Shown here piece by piece: positions 16,286-24,474 of a stretch of 41,534 nucleotides of DNA. The stretch lies in contig NZ_JACAPR010000013.1 of NCBI RefSeq assembly GCF_013385635.1, positions 486,635 to 528,168 of the forward strand, in the 5' to 3' direction. Source of the DNA: Pseudomonas gingeri. Lineage in GTDB: Bacteria > Pseudomonadota > Gammaproteobacteria > Pseudomonadales > Pseudomonadaceae. The position numbers and the translations under genes were made by a program. Within the stretch, counting starts at the first letter, position 1. The number at the start of each line of letters is the position of its first letter. The notes under the pieces were generated by a model. That model did not search any database. It had not been told where the DNA came from and saw only the letters and a list, made by a program, of their open reading frames with translations.

Positions 16286-17125
16286 ATGGCCCATTTATCG
16301 CCCAAGCTCAGCGGCATGTCGCCCGATGTGTTCCGTTTCGAGATCAGCGAAAGCACCGGTTATGCCCAGGACTGGCACGCCCACGACTGTCATATGCTGC
16401 TGTTGCCACGCCAGGGCGGGCTGTTCCTGGCGACCGAAAACATGAGCAATGCGGTGCACGTCTCGCGCCAGGCGTTTTCCCTGGTGCCGGCGGACTTCGC
16501 CCATTCGACCCAGGCCGCCCCCGGTCGGGAAAAACACATCACGCTGTATATCGATTCGAACTACATCGCGCACCATGGGCAACTCGCCGGCTACGACCGC
16601 TTCGCCACCCAGGCCACTCGCTCCGGGATCTGGCAAGGCAGCGAAGCACTGGACAGCATCCTGCTCCTGCACGACCAGCTCGCCCAGGCTTCGTCCGCCG
16701 AAGCCTTCGGCCGCCAACTGCCGCACCTCAATCACCTGCTGTTCGAGGAGTGCGCGCGGCTGATCGCGCGCCAGCAACCGACGCTGCAAAACGCCGACGG
16801 CCACCGCAACGCCCTGCTGGTGCGCGATATCCAGATGTACGTGCGCGATCACCTGCAGGACAATCTCGACGTCGACACCCTCGGCTATCAGTTCCACCTG
16901 TCGCGCCGCCACCTGACCCGGCTGTTCAAGACCTTTGCCGAGGAAACCCTGGTGGACTTCACCAACCGTACGCGGGTGGAGACGGCCGCCCGGCTGATTT
17001 CCAGTACCTCGCTGTCGATCCTGGAAGTCAGTCTGGCGGTGGGTATCGATTCGCCCTCCTACCTGGCCCGGCTGTTCAAGCGTTATCTGGGATTGGTGCC
17101 CAGCGACCTGCGCAAATCTCATTAG
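16286..17125 (+). CDS. AraC-family transcriptional regulator
   Basis: 279 residues. The N-terminal half contains a cupin-like ligand domain with DWHAHDCHMLLLP. The C-terminal two helix-turn-helix domain (about residues 180-279) carries FHLSRRHLTRLFKTFAEET and the family's second motif, ILEVSLAVGIDSPSYLARLFKRYLG. The start at 16286 is chosen because AGGAG lies seven bases upstream; an ATG at 16265 is upstream of that site. It precedes the PhzF-RidA pair by 99 bases on the same strand and is probably their regulator, although a second AraC gene lies on their other side. Confidence 0.9.
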   Translation: MAHLSPKLSGMSPDVFRFEISESTGYAQDWHAHDCHMLLLPRQGGLFLATENMSNAVHVSRQAFSLVPADFAHSTQAAPGREKHITLYIDSNYIAHHGQLAGYDRFATQATRSGIWQGSEALDSILLLHDQLAQASSAEAFGRQLPHLNHLLFEECARLIARQQPTLQNADGHRNALLVRDIQMYVRDHLQDNLDVDTLGYQFHLSRRHLTRLFKTFAEETLVDFTNRTRVETAARLISSTSLSILEVSLAVGIDSPSYLARLFKRYLGLVPSDLRKSH

Positions 17126-17194
17126 CCCATGGCCCAAATGTCCGCATCATCGACCCGATCGACCTAGAGCCGTCCCGGCGCTATCGCCACAATC

Positions 17195-17220
17195 GACCTC
17201 GTCTCCCGTATTTCGAGGTC
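17195..17220 (+). promoter_or_regulatory. Hairpin covering the phzF-like ribosome binding site
   Basis: GACCTCG (17195-17201) and CGAGGTC (17214-17220) are perfect inverted repeats separated by 12 bases. The right arm contains GAGG, the Shine-Dalgarno for the ATG at 17225. If transcribed, the stem would hide the ribosome site. It could instead be a DNA operator for the AraC protein. Confidence 0.5.
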
Positions 17221-17224
17221 TGGT

Positions 17225-18133
17225 ATGAGTGATGTACAGGTTGTAGAAGTGTTCAAGTCCAAGCGCGGCGGCGGCAACCCGGCGCCCATCGTCGTCGATG
17301 CCGAGGGCCTGGCAGCCGAGCAGATGACCGCTATCGCCCGCGCCTACGGTCATGAAAGCGGTTTTGCATTCCCCCCCGAACAACCCGCCGCCAACGACTA
17401 CCGCTTCCGCTTTTTCGTCCCGCTGCACGAAATGAACATGTGCGGCCACGCCACCATCGGCACGGTCTGGCTGTTGCACAAGCTCGGCAAGCTGGACCGC
17501 AACCGGCTGTCCATCGAGACCCTCAGCGGCACCGTGACCGCCCATGTCCAGGGTGACGGGCTCGAAGATCCGTTTATCGAGATTTCCCAGCCACTGGGCA
17601 CCGTGGAGCCGCTGAAGCGTCCCGAACTGCGCGAGCAGATCATTGCCGCGATCGGCCTGCAGCCTGAGGATATCCTCGACCTGCCGTTCCTCAACGCCGC
17701 CACCAGCCGCGTCAAGACCCTGATCCCGGTCAAAAGCCCCGAACGGCTGGACGCCGCCCGACCGGACTCACCGCGGATCGAAGCCTTGTGCGAGCTGCTG
17801 GACTCCACCGGTTTCTACCTGTTCTGCCCACACCCCGGCGTAGAGCGCCAATTCGACAGCCGCCAGTTTCCCAAGGCCTCGGGTTATCCCGAAGACGCCG
17901 CCACCGGCATCGCCGCGACGGCCCTGGCTTTCGGCCTGCTGGAGTACGGCATGATCGAGGCCGACGAAGCGCCGATCCTGGTGCATCAGGGCCGCGCCAT
18001 GGGGCGTCCTTCGGATATCCACGTCCGTTTCGACCTGGGTCATGGTGGTACTGCACTGGCCGGCTGCTTTGTCGGCGGCTATAGCGCCTTTGCCAGCGAG
18101 CAGCATCCGGCGGGAGAAGCCCATGGCGCTTGA
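17225..18133 (+). CDS. PhzF-family isomerase/epimerase-like protein
   Basis: 302 residues of the PhzF/diaminopimelate-epimerase fold. The catalytic glutamate of PhzF aligns with Glu44 in GHESGFAF. The NMCGHATIGTVWLL motif (about 75-88) and PEDAATGIAATALAF near the C-terminus are the two conserved halves of the active site. True PhzF isomerises trans-2,3-dihydro-3-hydroxyanthranilate in phenazine synthesis. No other phz gene is present, so this is one of the many uncharacterised relatives. It overlaps the RidA-like gene by 11 bases, suggesting that both act on the same unstable enamine/imine-type intermediate (inference). Confidence 0.88.
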   Translation: MSDVQVVEVFKSKRGGGNPAPIVVDAEGLAAEQMTAIARAYGHESGFAFPPEQPAANDYRFRFFVPLHEMNMCGHATIGTVWLLHKLGKLDRNRLSIETLSGTVTAHVQGDGLEDPFIEISQPLGTVEPLKRPELREQIIAAIGLQPEDILDLPFLNAATSRVKTLIPVKSPERLDAARPDSPRIEALCELLDSTGFYLFCPHPGVERQFDSRQFPKASGYPEDAATGIAATALAFGLLEYGMIEADEAPILVHQGRAMGRPSDIHVRFDLGHGGTALAGCFVGGYSAFASEQHPAGEAHGA

Positions 18134-18635
18134 TGCGAACGTCCAGTGGCTGCCGTTCAGCGAAATCCTGCCGCCGTTCAAGGCTCGGCTGGAGACGCTC
18201 TACCCCGATCCGCCGCAGCGCTTCGTGGTGCCCCGGTATTTCCAGTTGGGTCTGCGCGACGGTAATCTGTTGTGGGTGTCCGGCCAGGTGCCGCGCTATA
18301 ACGAGGACATCCGCCATACCGGGATCGTCGGCCAGGAGCTGTCGATCGAACAGGCACAAGAGGCCGCGCGCCTGTGCGTGGCGAACTTCCTGTCGATTGT
18401 CGCGGCGGCCTGTGACGGTGATCTCGAACGTGTCGCCCAGGTGGTGCGCATCACCGGTTACGTGCGGGCCCAGCCCGGGTTCGGTGCCCAGTCCGAGGTG
18501 ATCAATGCCGCCTCCGAAGTGCTGACCCAGGTGTTCGGCGAGCGCGGCCGGCATGCCCGCTCGGCCATCGGTGTGCACTCCCTGCCAGGTGGCGCGGCAG
18601 TCGAGATAGAGGGGGTGGTGCGCCTGCTTGACTGA
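18123..18635 (+). CDS. RidA/YjgF-family protein, long form
   Basis: 170 residues, longer than the 125-130 of archetypal RidA because of an N-terminal extension. The core RidA fold is seen from LLWVSGQVPR to the C-terminal SLPGGAAVEIEGVVRLLD, which has the family's strand ending in ...EIEGV. RidA proteins hydrolyse reactive enamines/imines released by PLP enzymes. The ATG at 18123 lies inside the 3' end of the PhzF-like gene, so the two are translationally coupled. A longer reading from 18042 lies entirely within phzF and is not preferred. Confidence 0.87.
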   Translation: MALDANVQWLPFSEILPPFKARLETLYPDPPQRFVVPRYFQLGLRDGNLLWVSGQVPRYNEDIRHTGIVGQELSIEQAQEAARLCVANFLSIVAAACDGDLERVAQVVRITGYVRAQPGFGAQSEVINAASEVLTQVFGERGRHARSAIGVHSLPGGAAVEIEGVVRLLD

Positions 18636-18732
18636 CCAGCAGTCCCGGGCGTTTTCCTTTACTATCCGAGAACGCGGACATTCGGCCAGGTCGGTGCCGC
18701 GTATCTCGGTCAGTAAAAGAGCAGGCAAGGCC

Positions 18733-19560
18733 ATGGGCAAGCAAACGCCGATTGTCGACTGGGTGCAGCGCGCACCGCAGTCCAGCCAGATGGAACGCTT
18801 CGAAGCATTCTTCTCCGGCCACGGCTTCACACTCCACCGTCACGACACCTACGCCATCGGGCGTACCCTGAGCGGGGTACAGAGTTTCAAATACCGCGGC
18901 AGCCAGCGTCACAGCCTGCCCGGCGGCACCATGGTGCTGCATCCGGACGAGGTCCACGACGGCGAGGCCGGGACCCGCGACGGCTTCAAATATCGCATGA
19001 TCTACCTGCAACCGTCGTTGATCCAGTCGGCCCTCGGCGGCCAGCCCCTGCCCTTCGTGCCCGGCGGACTGAGTGCCGACCCACGCCTGCGGGTCGCCAC
19101 CGAAGCCTTGCTGCAGAGCATGGACAACGCCCTCGATCCGTTGGAAGAACAGGATGCGATCTTCGACCTGGCGCAAGCGCTGAATGCGGTCTGCGGTGCG
19201 CCGAGCAAACGCCGCAGCTTCGACTACCTGGCGGCGGAGCGGGCCCGGGAGTTCATTCATGGCTCACTGGACCGCACCGTGACCCTCGATGAACTGGCCG
19301 AACACAGCGGCCGCGATCGCTGGAACCTGTGCCGCGACTTCCGCCTGCTGTTCGGCACCAGCCCCTATCGCTACCTGAGCATGCGCCGGCTGGACCTGGT
19401 CCGTTCGCTGCTGGTGCAGGGCCACTCGCTGAGCGAGGCCGCGCTGATGGCCGGGTTCACCGACCAGAGCCACATGACCCGCCAGTTCCGTACCACCTTC
19501 GGCCTGGCCCCGGGACACTGGCAGAAAATGCAGCGACTGGCCGGCAACCCACGCCGCTGA
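18733..19560 (+). CDS. AraC-family transcriptional regulator
   Basis: 275 residues. The N-terminal AraC-binding cupin is recognised by HGFTLHRHDTYAIGRTLSGV and LPGGTMVLHPDEVHDGEAG. The C-terminal double helix-turn-helix is seen in LDELAEHSGRDRWNLCRDFR and LSEAALMAGFTDQSHMTRQF with FGLAPGHW. The start at 18733 is taken with GCAGG seven bases upstream; the frame is open back to 18628 but that region lacks conserved sequence. It follows RidA on the same strand. It belongs to the subgroup often found beside amino-acid exporters, but none is adjacent here. Confidence 0.9.
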   Translation: MGKQTPIVDWVQRAPQSSQMERFEAFFSGHGFTLHRHDTYAIGRTLSGVQSFKYRGSQRHSLPGGTMVLHPDEVHDGEAGTRDGFKYRMIYLQPSLIQSALGGQPLPFVPGGLSADPRLRVATEALLQSMDNALDPLEEQDAIFDLAQALNAVCGAPSKRRSFDYLAAERAREFIHGSLDRTVTLDELAEHSGRDRWNLCRDFRLLFGTSPYRYLSMRRLDLVRSLLVQGHSLSEAALMAGFTDQSHMTRQFRTTFGLAPGHWQKMQRLAGNPRR

Positions 19561-19639
19561 GGCGTTGCACGATCGTACAAGAATCCCCGGGTGGACGGCG
19601 CTAGGCTGGCGGTTCGTGATTTCCCCGGAGGCCGGTCCC

Positions 19640-20017
19640 ATGAATACCCCGCAGACATTCTTACCCGTCAACTTCGCCGAGAAGTTCAGCCTGTTCGACG
19701 AACAATGGCAGGCCAAGGTCGTGGCCGAAATGAACGACTATCAGTTCAAGGTGGCAAAGATCGAAGGCGATTTCATCTGGCATATCCATGCCGACACCGA
19801 TGAAACCTTTATCGTCCTCGAAGGCTCGTTGCGCATCGACTTCCGTGATCGCCAGGTCATGCTCGGGCAGGGAGAAATGCTGGTGGTGCCCAAGGGGGTC
19901 GAGCACAAGCCCTATGCGGAAAAGGAAGTGAAACTGCTGCTGGTGGAGCCCCGTGGGGTGCTGAACACCGGCACCGAGGTGGGCGAACGCACGGCGGCCA
20001 ATGACGTGTGGATATGA
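19640..20017 (+). CDS. Small cupin-domain protein
   Basis: 125 residues forming one cupin barrel. The first cupin motif is visible as FIWHIHADTDETFIVLEG (histidines at about 46 and 48, glutamate at 52). The second is GQGEMLVVPKGVEHKP with a histidine at about 89. These are the usual metal ligands, so a metal-binding small cupin is likely. The function is unknown. The ATG at 19640 has GGAGG eight bases upstream, which decides against the earlier in-frame ATG at 19565. It follows the AraC gene by 79 bases on the same strand. Confidence 0.88.
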   Translation: MNTPQTFLPVNFAEKFSLFDEQWQAKVVAEMNDYQFKVAKIEGDFIWHIHADTDETFIVLEGSLRIDFRDRQVMLGQGEMLVVPKGVEHKPYAEKEVKLLLVEPRGVLNTGTEVGERTAANDVWI

Positions 20018-20107
20018 GGCGCCGGGACTGACACCTCGAATCACCTGTAGGCCCTGGCCTGCGCAATAGGCGCAGGTCGGGGCCTACAGACCGGAATCAG
20101 ACCGGAA

Positions 20108-21304
20108 TCAGGCCTGGATCAGGTTGGCGATTGCCACGTCCGGGCTGACATCCGCATCGTAGTCCACGCCTTCGACACCAAAACCGAACAGACGCAGGAA
20201 CTCGGCCTTGTAGCCGGCGAAGTCGGTCAGTTCATTGAGGTTTTCGGTGGTCACCTGGTCCCACAGCTTGCCGACCAGATCCTGCACTTCAGGCGCCAGT
20301 TCCTTATAGTCGGCACGCAGGCGGCCGTCTTCGTCGAGAATCGGCGTCGGCGAGTACAGGCTGTCCTTGTACAGGCCGTAGACCTGCTCGATGCAACCTT
20401 CATGGACACCCTGCTCCTTCATCACCTTGAACAGCAGCGACAGGTACAGCGGCATGATCGGGATCGCCGAGCTGGCCTGGGTCACCACGGCCTTGAGTAC
20501 CGATACGCGGGCGTCGCCGCCCTTGGCCGCCAGACGCTCACGAATCTTCAGGACCTTCTGGTCCAGGTCCTTCTTGGCCGCGCCAATGGAACCGTTCCAG
20601 TAGATGTCGTGGGTCAGCTTTTCGCCCAGGTAGGTGAAAGCGGTGGTTTTCGCGCCATCAGCCAGCACGCCGGCTTCATCCAGGGCGTCGATCCACAGCT
20701 GCCAGTCTTCGCCACCCATGACCTTGACGGTGCCGTCGATTTCTTCCTGGGTCGCTTCCGGCAAGGTGGTCACATTGACCTCTTCCTTGTCGGTGTTCAG
20801 GCCACGCTGGGTGATCGACTTGCCGATCGGCTTGAGTGTCGAGCTGTAGACTTCGCCGGTCTTCGGGTCGGTACGGCGTGGTGCCGCCAGGCTGTAGACC
20901 ACCAGGTCGATCTTGCCCAGGTCGCGCTTGATGGTTTCGATGGTCAGGCGCTTGACCTCGTCGGAGAAGGCATCGCCGTTGATGCTCTTGGCGTACAGGC
21001 CTTCGGCGTCGGCGAACTTGTGGAATGCCGCGCTGTTGTACCAGCCGGCGGTGCCGAGCTTGCCTTCGTCGCCTTCACGCTCGAAGAACACCCCGAGGGT
21101 CTTGGCACCGCAACCGAATGCGGCGGTAATCCGTGCGGCCAGGCCATAGCCGGTTGAGGCGCCGAGCACCAGGACGTTCTTCGGTCCATCATTGACCGGG
21201 CCTTGCTGGGTGACGTAGTCAATCTGTTGCTTGACGTTGGCTTCACAGCCCACCGGATGGGTGGTCACACAGATAAAGCCACGAACGCGTGGTTTGATGA
21301 TCAT
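20108..21304 (-). CDS. fabV: Trans-2-enoyl-ACP (CoA) reductase FabV
   Basis: 398 residues, the FabV-type enoyl-ACP reductase that completes each fatty-acid elongation cycle using NADH. This type is triclosan-insensitive and is common in Pseudomonas and Vibrio. The N-terminus MIIKPRVRGFICVTTHPVGC, the cofactor motif GASTGYGLA and the catalytic Tyr235-x8-Lys244 (YWNGSIGAAK) are all present. That spacing distinguishes FabV from FabI (x6). The ATG at 21304 has AAGGGG just upstream. It stands alone and is divergent from the diguanylate cyclase gene. Confidence 0.97.
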   Translation of the reverse strand: MIIKPRVRGFICVTTHPVGCEANVKQQIDYVTQQGPVNDGPKNVLVLGASTGYGLAARITAAFGCGAKTLGVFFEREGDEGKLGTAGWYNSAAFHKFADAEGLYAKSINGDAFSDEVKRLTIETIKRDLGKIDLVVYSLAAPRRTDPKTGEVYSSTLKPIGKSITQRGLNTDKEEVNVTTLPEATQEEIDGTVKVMGGEDWQLWIDALDEAGVLADGAKTTAFTYLGEKLTHDIYWNGSIGAAKKDLDQKVLKIRERLAAKGGDARVSVLKAVVTQASSAIPIMPLYLSLLFKVMKEQGVHEGCIEQVYGLYKDSLYSPTPILDEDGRLRADYKELAPEVQDLVGKLWDQVTTENLNELTDFAGYKAEFLRLFGFGVEGVDYDADVSPDVAIANLIQA

Positions 21305-21521
21305 AAGGTCCCCTTTTCTCTTAGGCCGATATCGACACTGACGATTGCAGCGTCGCGGATTCTAGTCATAGACGTTCAAAAAGCCGATGCGTCACTGCTT
21401 TTACAACACAGGCCCGCGCGGGGAAAGCAAAATCCCTTGCCTTGCATCGCCTGGATCTTGATTCCGTGCCGTGTGCGCAACATTCTAGCGCCCATCTCCG
21501 CCAGCGAAGCCTGACCCGACC

Positions 21522-22466
21522 ATGAGCGCCACGCCTTCCGCCGAAACCGATAATGACGTGTACAAGACCCTGCTTGAATCCACCAAGGCGATTCCCTGGC
21601 GAATCGACTGGCGGACCATGACCTTCAGCTATATAGGCCCGCAGATCGAGACCTTGCTGGGCTGGACACCGGACAGCTGGGTCGGGGTCGATGACTGGGT
21701 GGCGCGCATGCACCCGGATGATCGCGAATACGTGGTGAACTTCTGTGTGTCGCAATCCAAGGCCGGCGTCGACCACGAGGCCGATTACCGCGCACTGACC
21801 AGCGGCGGCGACTACGTGTGGATCCGGGACGTGGTGCATGTGGTGCGCAAGGACGACGAAGTCGAGGCCCTGATCGGCTTCATGTTCGACATCAGCGAAC
21901 GCAAGAAGACCGAGGAACACCTGATCCGTCTGCAGAAGCAGTTGGAGGAATACTCGTTCCAGGACGGCCTGACCGGCATCGCCAACCGCCGCATGTTCGA
22001 CACCGTGCTCGCCCGGGAGTGGGAGTACGCCCAGCGCAATCAACTGCCGCTGTCGCTGATCATCCTCGATATCGATTTTTTCAAGCAGTACAACGACCAC
22101 TACGGGCATATCAAGGGTGACGAAGCCCTGCGCCAGGTGGCCCAGACGCTGTCCCAGGCGACCAACCGACCACGGGATTTCATTGCCCGGATCGGCGGCG
22201 AGGAATTTATCTGGTTGCTGCCGGAAACGCCGGCGGACAAGGCCCGGCAAGTGGCGGAGAAATGCCTGCAACTGGTGCGCCAGCAGCAGATCGAGCATGA
22301 GAAGTCAGCGGTGTCCGGGCTGTTGAGCCTCAGCCTCGGGGTCGGCACCATCCGTCCCGCGTTCGATGAACCGGCACTGGGCTTTGTCGAGAAGGTCGAC
22401 GAGCTGTTGTACCGGGTCAAGCGCAACGGTCGGATGGGTGCCGAGTACGGCGATTTCAGCGACTGA
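21522..22466 (+). CDS. PAS-GGDEF diguanylate cyclase
   Basis: 314 residues, with no membrane segment seen. A PAS domain (about 12-126, with the PAC-like ending VEALIGFMFDISERKKTEEH) is joined by a short coiled coil to a GGDEF domain beginning at DGLTGIANRR (148-157). The active-site signature GGEEF is intact (225-229), so it should make cyclic di-GMP. An inhibitory I-site RxxD (RPRD, 216-219) lies exactly five residues before it, indicating product feedback. There is no EAL domain. The PAS ligand cannot be read. Divergent from fabV; an inverted REP pair follows. Confidence 0.94.
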   Translation: MSATPSAETDNDVYKTLLESTKAIPWRIDWRTMTFSYIGPQIETLLGWTPDSWVGVDDWVARMHPDDREYVVNFCVSQSKAGVDHEADYRALTSGGDYVWIRDVVHVVRKDDEVEALIGFMFDISERKKTEEHLIRLQKQLEEYSFQDGLTGIANRRMFDTVLAREWEYAQRNQLPLSLIILDIDFFKQYNDHYGHIKGDEALRQVAQTLSQATNRPRDFIARIGGEEFIWLLPETPADKARQVAEKCLQLVRQQQIEHEKSAVSGLLSLSLGVGTIRPAFDEPALGFVEKVDELLYRVKRNGRMGAEYGDFSD

Positions 22467-22490
22467 TGGGCATCCCTGGAATGCAGAACA

Positions 22491-22574
22491 TGTAGGAGCC
22501 GGCTTGCCGGCGATGGCGGCCGCAAGAACGATACGGAATTCAAGGGCCTCATCGCCGGCAAGCCGGCTCCTACA
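22491..22574. repeat. Inverted REP pair
   Basis: TGTAGGAGCCGGCTTGCCGG continuing into CGATG at the left and its exact reverse complement at the right (22550-22574). A 34-base spacer separates them. Located between the convergent diguanylate cyclase and OprD genes. Confidence 0.93.
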
Positions 22575-22616
22575 GGGACGTGTCGGGCGCGCCAGCGGTG
22601 TGCGCCCGTCAATCCA

Positions 22617-23957
22617 TTACAGAATCGAGATCGGGTAGTCGAGGATCAGGCGGAACTCCTTCACGTCGCCCTCGGCCTGGTCGTTGTTGGCGGTATGCCA
22701 GGCCTGGCGCATGCGCACCGAAAGGTCCTTCAGTGGCCCGGCCTGGACGATGTACTTGGCTTCCAGGTTGGTCTCGTGGTGGCTGCCATCCTCACCGTAC
22801 TTGTAGTTGCGATAAGGACTGTCGGAAGCCATCTTCGTACCGTCGATATCATCGCCGTGGACATAACGGACCATGAAGCTCAGGCCCGGTACACCGTAAC
22901 TCGCCATGTTCAGGTCATAACGTCCCTGCCAGGACTTTTCTCCCGGACCGTTGAAGTCCGAGTACTGCACGGAGTTGGCGAGAAATATCGAATCGCCAGT
23001 ATCACCGGGACCGTTAGTGCCAAAAGCCACATAATCGAAAGGTGTATTACCATGCACTTTCTGATAGGCCACGGTCACTGTGTGAGCGGTCAGGAAAGTA
23101 TAAGCGGCCGCCAGCGACCAGGTGGTGTTATTGATACTGCCGGCCTTGGCCTGACCTTCGTCATTGGTACGATAGATATTGAAGTCGAAGTTCAGCGAGT
23201 TGCCTGCGGAGAATGGCAGGGTGTAGTTGGCGTTCGCGTAGTACTGGCGCCAGATATCTTCCAGCTCGGAGCCGTAGAGGCTGAACAGCAGGTTGTCATT
23301 CACCGTGTACTTGCCGCCGACATAATCGATGCTCTTGGCGGTGACATTGGCGTAAGAGGCAAACAGGTCGTGGTCGTGGTTGGTGGTGACCGGGCCATTG
23401 CCACCGGTGAAGTGCCCGGCGTCCAGGTCCAGCCCGGCGATCTCGCTGCTCAGCAGGTTGAAGCCGGTGGCGGTCTGCGGCATCAGCCGCGTGCCGCCGG
23501 CGGCGAACACCGGCGCGGTGGGTTGCAGGTCACCGAAACGCAACTCGGTCTTGGAGATCCGCACCTTGATCGCCCCGCCCGCGGTACCGTAGTCATCCTC
23601 CGGCGAACCGTCGCGACGCACCGGCAGGTTGCCCGTGCCAGACGTCCCGGCGCCACCATCGAGCTTGATACCCCAGAAGCCGTAGGCGTCCACGCCGAAG
23701 CCGACGGTACCCTGGGTAAAACCCGAACTGAAGTTGCCGAGCACACCCTGGGTCCAGTCCTTGCGGTCGGCGTTACCGTTCTTGCGGTCGCTGTTGTAGT
23801 AGTAGTTCTTGAGATGCAGATTGAGGCTGCTGTCTTCCACCAACCCCTTGCTATCGGCCTGATCGCTGACCGCGGCCGCGCTCGCCATCTGGCTCAGCCC
23901 CAGTGAAACCGCCAGCGTGAGCAGATTCCATTTTGCCGACTTGATTGCGCTCCTCAT
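22617..23957 (-). CDS. OprD-family outer-membrane porin
   Basis: 446 residues, normal for the OprD/OpdH/OccD-OccK family of substrate-specific porins in pseudomonads. A signal peptide covers about residues 1-28 (ending QMASAAAVS). The mature start has the family pattern GLVEDSSLNLHLKNYYYNSD, followed by WTQGVLGNFSSGFTQGTVGFG and DAYGFWGIKLDGG. The C-terminus ends in a beta strand, LDYPISIL. The ATG at 23957 has AAGGGGAAG upstream. The long upstream region contains a cluster of GTATC-type inverted repeats. The substrate is unknown; OccK-type porins often take up aromatic or organic acids. Confidence 0.94.
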   Translation of the reverse strand: MRSAIKSAKWNLLTLAVSLGLSQMASAAAVSDQADSKGLVEDSSLNLHLKNYYYNSDRKNGNADRKDWTQGVLGNFSSGFTQGTVGFGVDAYGFWGIKLDGGAGTSGTGNLPVRRDGSPEDDYGTAGGAIKVRISKTELRFGDLQPTAPVFAAGGTRLMPQTATGFNLLSSEIAGLDLDAGHFTGGNGPVTTNHDHDLFASYANVTAKSIDYVGGKYTVNDNLLFSLYGSELEDIWRQYYANANYTLPFSAGNSLNFDFNIYRTNDEGQAKAGSINNTTWSLAAAYTFLTAHTVTVAYQKVHGNTPFDYVAFGTNGPGDTGDSIFLANSVQYSDFNGPGEKSWQGRYDLNMASYGVPGLSFMVRYVHGDDIDGTKMASDSPYRNYKYGEDGSHHETNLEAKYIVQAGPLKDLSVRMRQAWHTANNDQAEGDVKEFRLILDYPISIL

Positions 23958-24128
23958 TACACTTCCCCTTGGTTCTATCAATAAGGTATCCAGCGCCAAC
24001 CGTGGCCAGCGCAACAAGGTTGCGTGTCCGGGCGGGTGGTCGAAGGAAACCGGGTAATGGCAGGCGAGCTAATACAGCGATGTCGTGCTCGGTGGTCACG
24101 ACGCAATGACAGGCTCATGCCCTTCTTG

Positions 24129-24220
24129 TTGTATCGGGTGCTCCCCGAGTGGCGATTTTTTAGCATGAGCGCCGATACAATCCGGCAGGTTTGTATCAAT
24201 AGTGACTATTGATACGGGTG
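24129..24220. promoter_or_regulatory. GTATC inverted-repeat cluster with 23-base palindrome
   Basis: The core is GTATCAATAG-TGA-CTATTGATAC (24193-24215), ten-base arms with a three-base centre. GATACAA (24174-24180) and TTGTATC (24191-24197) form a second perfect inverted repeat around ten bases. Another TTGTATC is at 24129-24135. The ten-base words GTATCGGGTG (24131-24140) and GATACGGGTG (24211-24220) differ at only two positions. This looks like a multi-site operator for an unidentified regulator, serving the OprD gene leftwards, a possible RNA gene rightwards, or both. Confidence 0.65.
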
Positions 24221-24237
24221 ATAAGCGATCATCGAAT
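24209..24237 (+). promoter_or_regulatory. Predicted promoter of candidate small RNA
   Basis: TTGATA (24209-24214), 17-base spacer, TCGAAT (24232-24237). The -35 matches five of six consensus bases and the -10 four of six. The -35 lies inside the right arm of the 23-base palindrome, so a protein bound there would control it. The predicted start is near 24244. Confidence 0.45.
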
Positions 24238-24243
24238 GACAGT

Positions 24244-24381
24244 GGTACTGTTCTCAGCGATGGCAAAGTTATGCCTCAATTATTCTCCGGTGCGTTGCTG
24301 GAACAGTGATTGGGCCATACTCTTCTTCATCATCCTTTGGTTAAGACTTTAGCTACTGTACCCAGTACAGTAGCTTTTTTT
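24244..24381 (+). ncRNA. Candidate intergenic small RNA
   Basis: About 138 bases between the predicted promoter and a strong intrinsic terminator, on the strand opposite to both flanking genes. It therefore cannot be the tail of either. It contains an unpaired-looking C/U-rich stretch, CTCTTCTTCATCATCCTTTG (24320-24339), which is complementary to AAAGGATGATG-like ribosome-binding/start sequences, as expected for a base-pairing regulator. No Rfam family was recognised by eye. The existence of a transcript is inferred from the terminator and promoter only. Confidence 0.45.
24351..24381 (+). terminator. Strong Rho-independent terminator (plus strand)
   Basis: AGCTACTGTAC (24351-24361), loop CCA, GTACAGTAGCT (24365-24375), leading straight into seven T (24375-24381). 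The stem is a perfect 11 base pairs. On the minus strand the stem is not followed by T, so it does not terminate the ABC operon, and no plus-strand protein gene lies upstream for about 1.9 kb. Confidence 0.85.
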
Positions 24382-24474
24382 AAACAAGGACAGACGCCCA
24401 TAACTTGATCGATTCAAGGAACTTGTCGTGGGCGATATTATTAGTTGCCGTACAAACAACCGCGTTTATCCACG

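Larger units (their letters stand above)
23958..24474. other. 517-base intergenic region upstream of oprD
   Basis: No protein-coding gene is supported here. From the right it holds about 90 bases after the ABC permease stop, a strong terminator on the plus strand (24351-24381), a C/U-rich stretch and a predicted promoter. Beyond these are a 23-base palindrome with related GTATC repeats (24129-24220) and the presumed leader of the OprD gene. It is noticeably more AT-rich around 24200-24480 than its neighbours. Confidence 0.7.

Noticed and set aside
17225..18133. Phenazine biosynthesis locus
   Set aside because: Only a PhzF-family protein is present; no phzA-E or phzG, and PhzF relatives are widespread with other roles.
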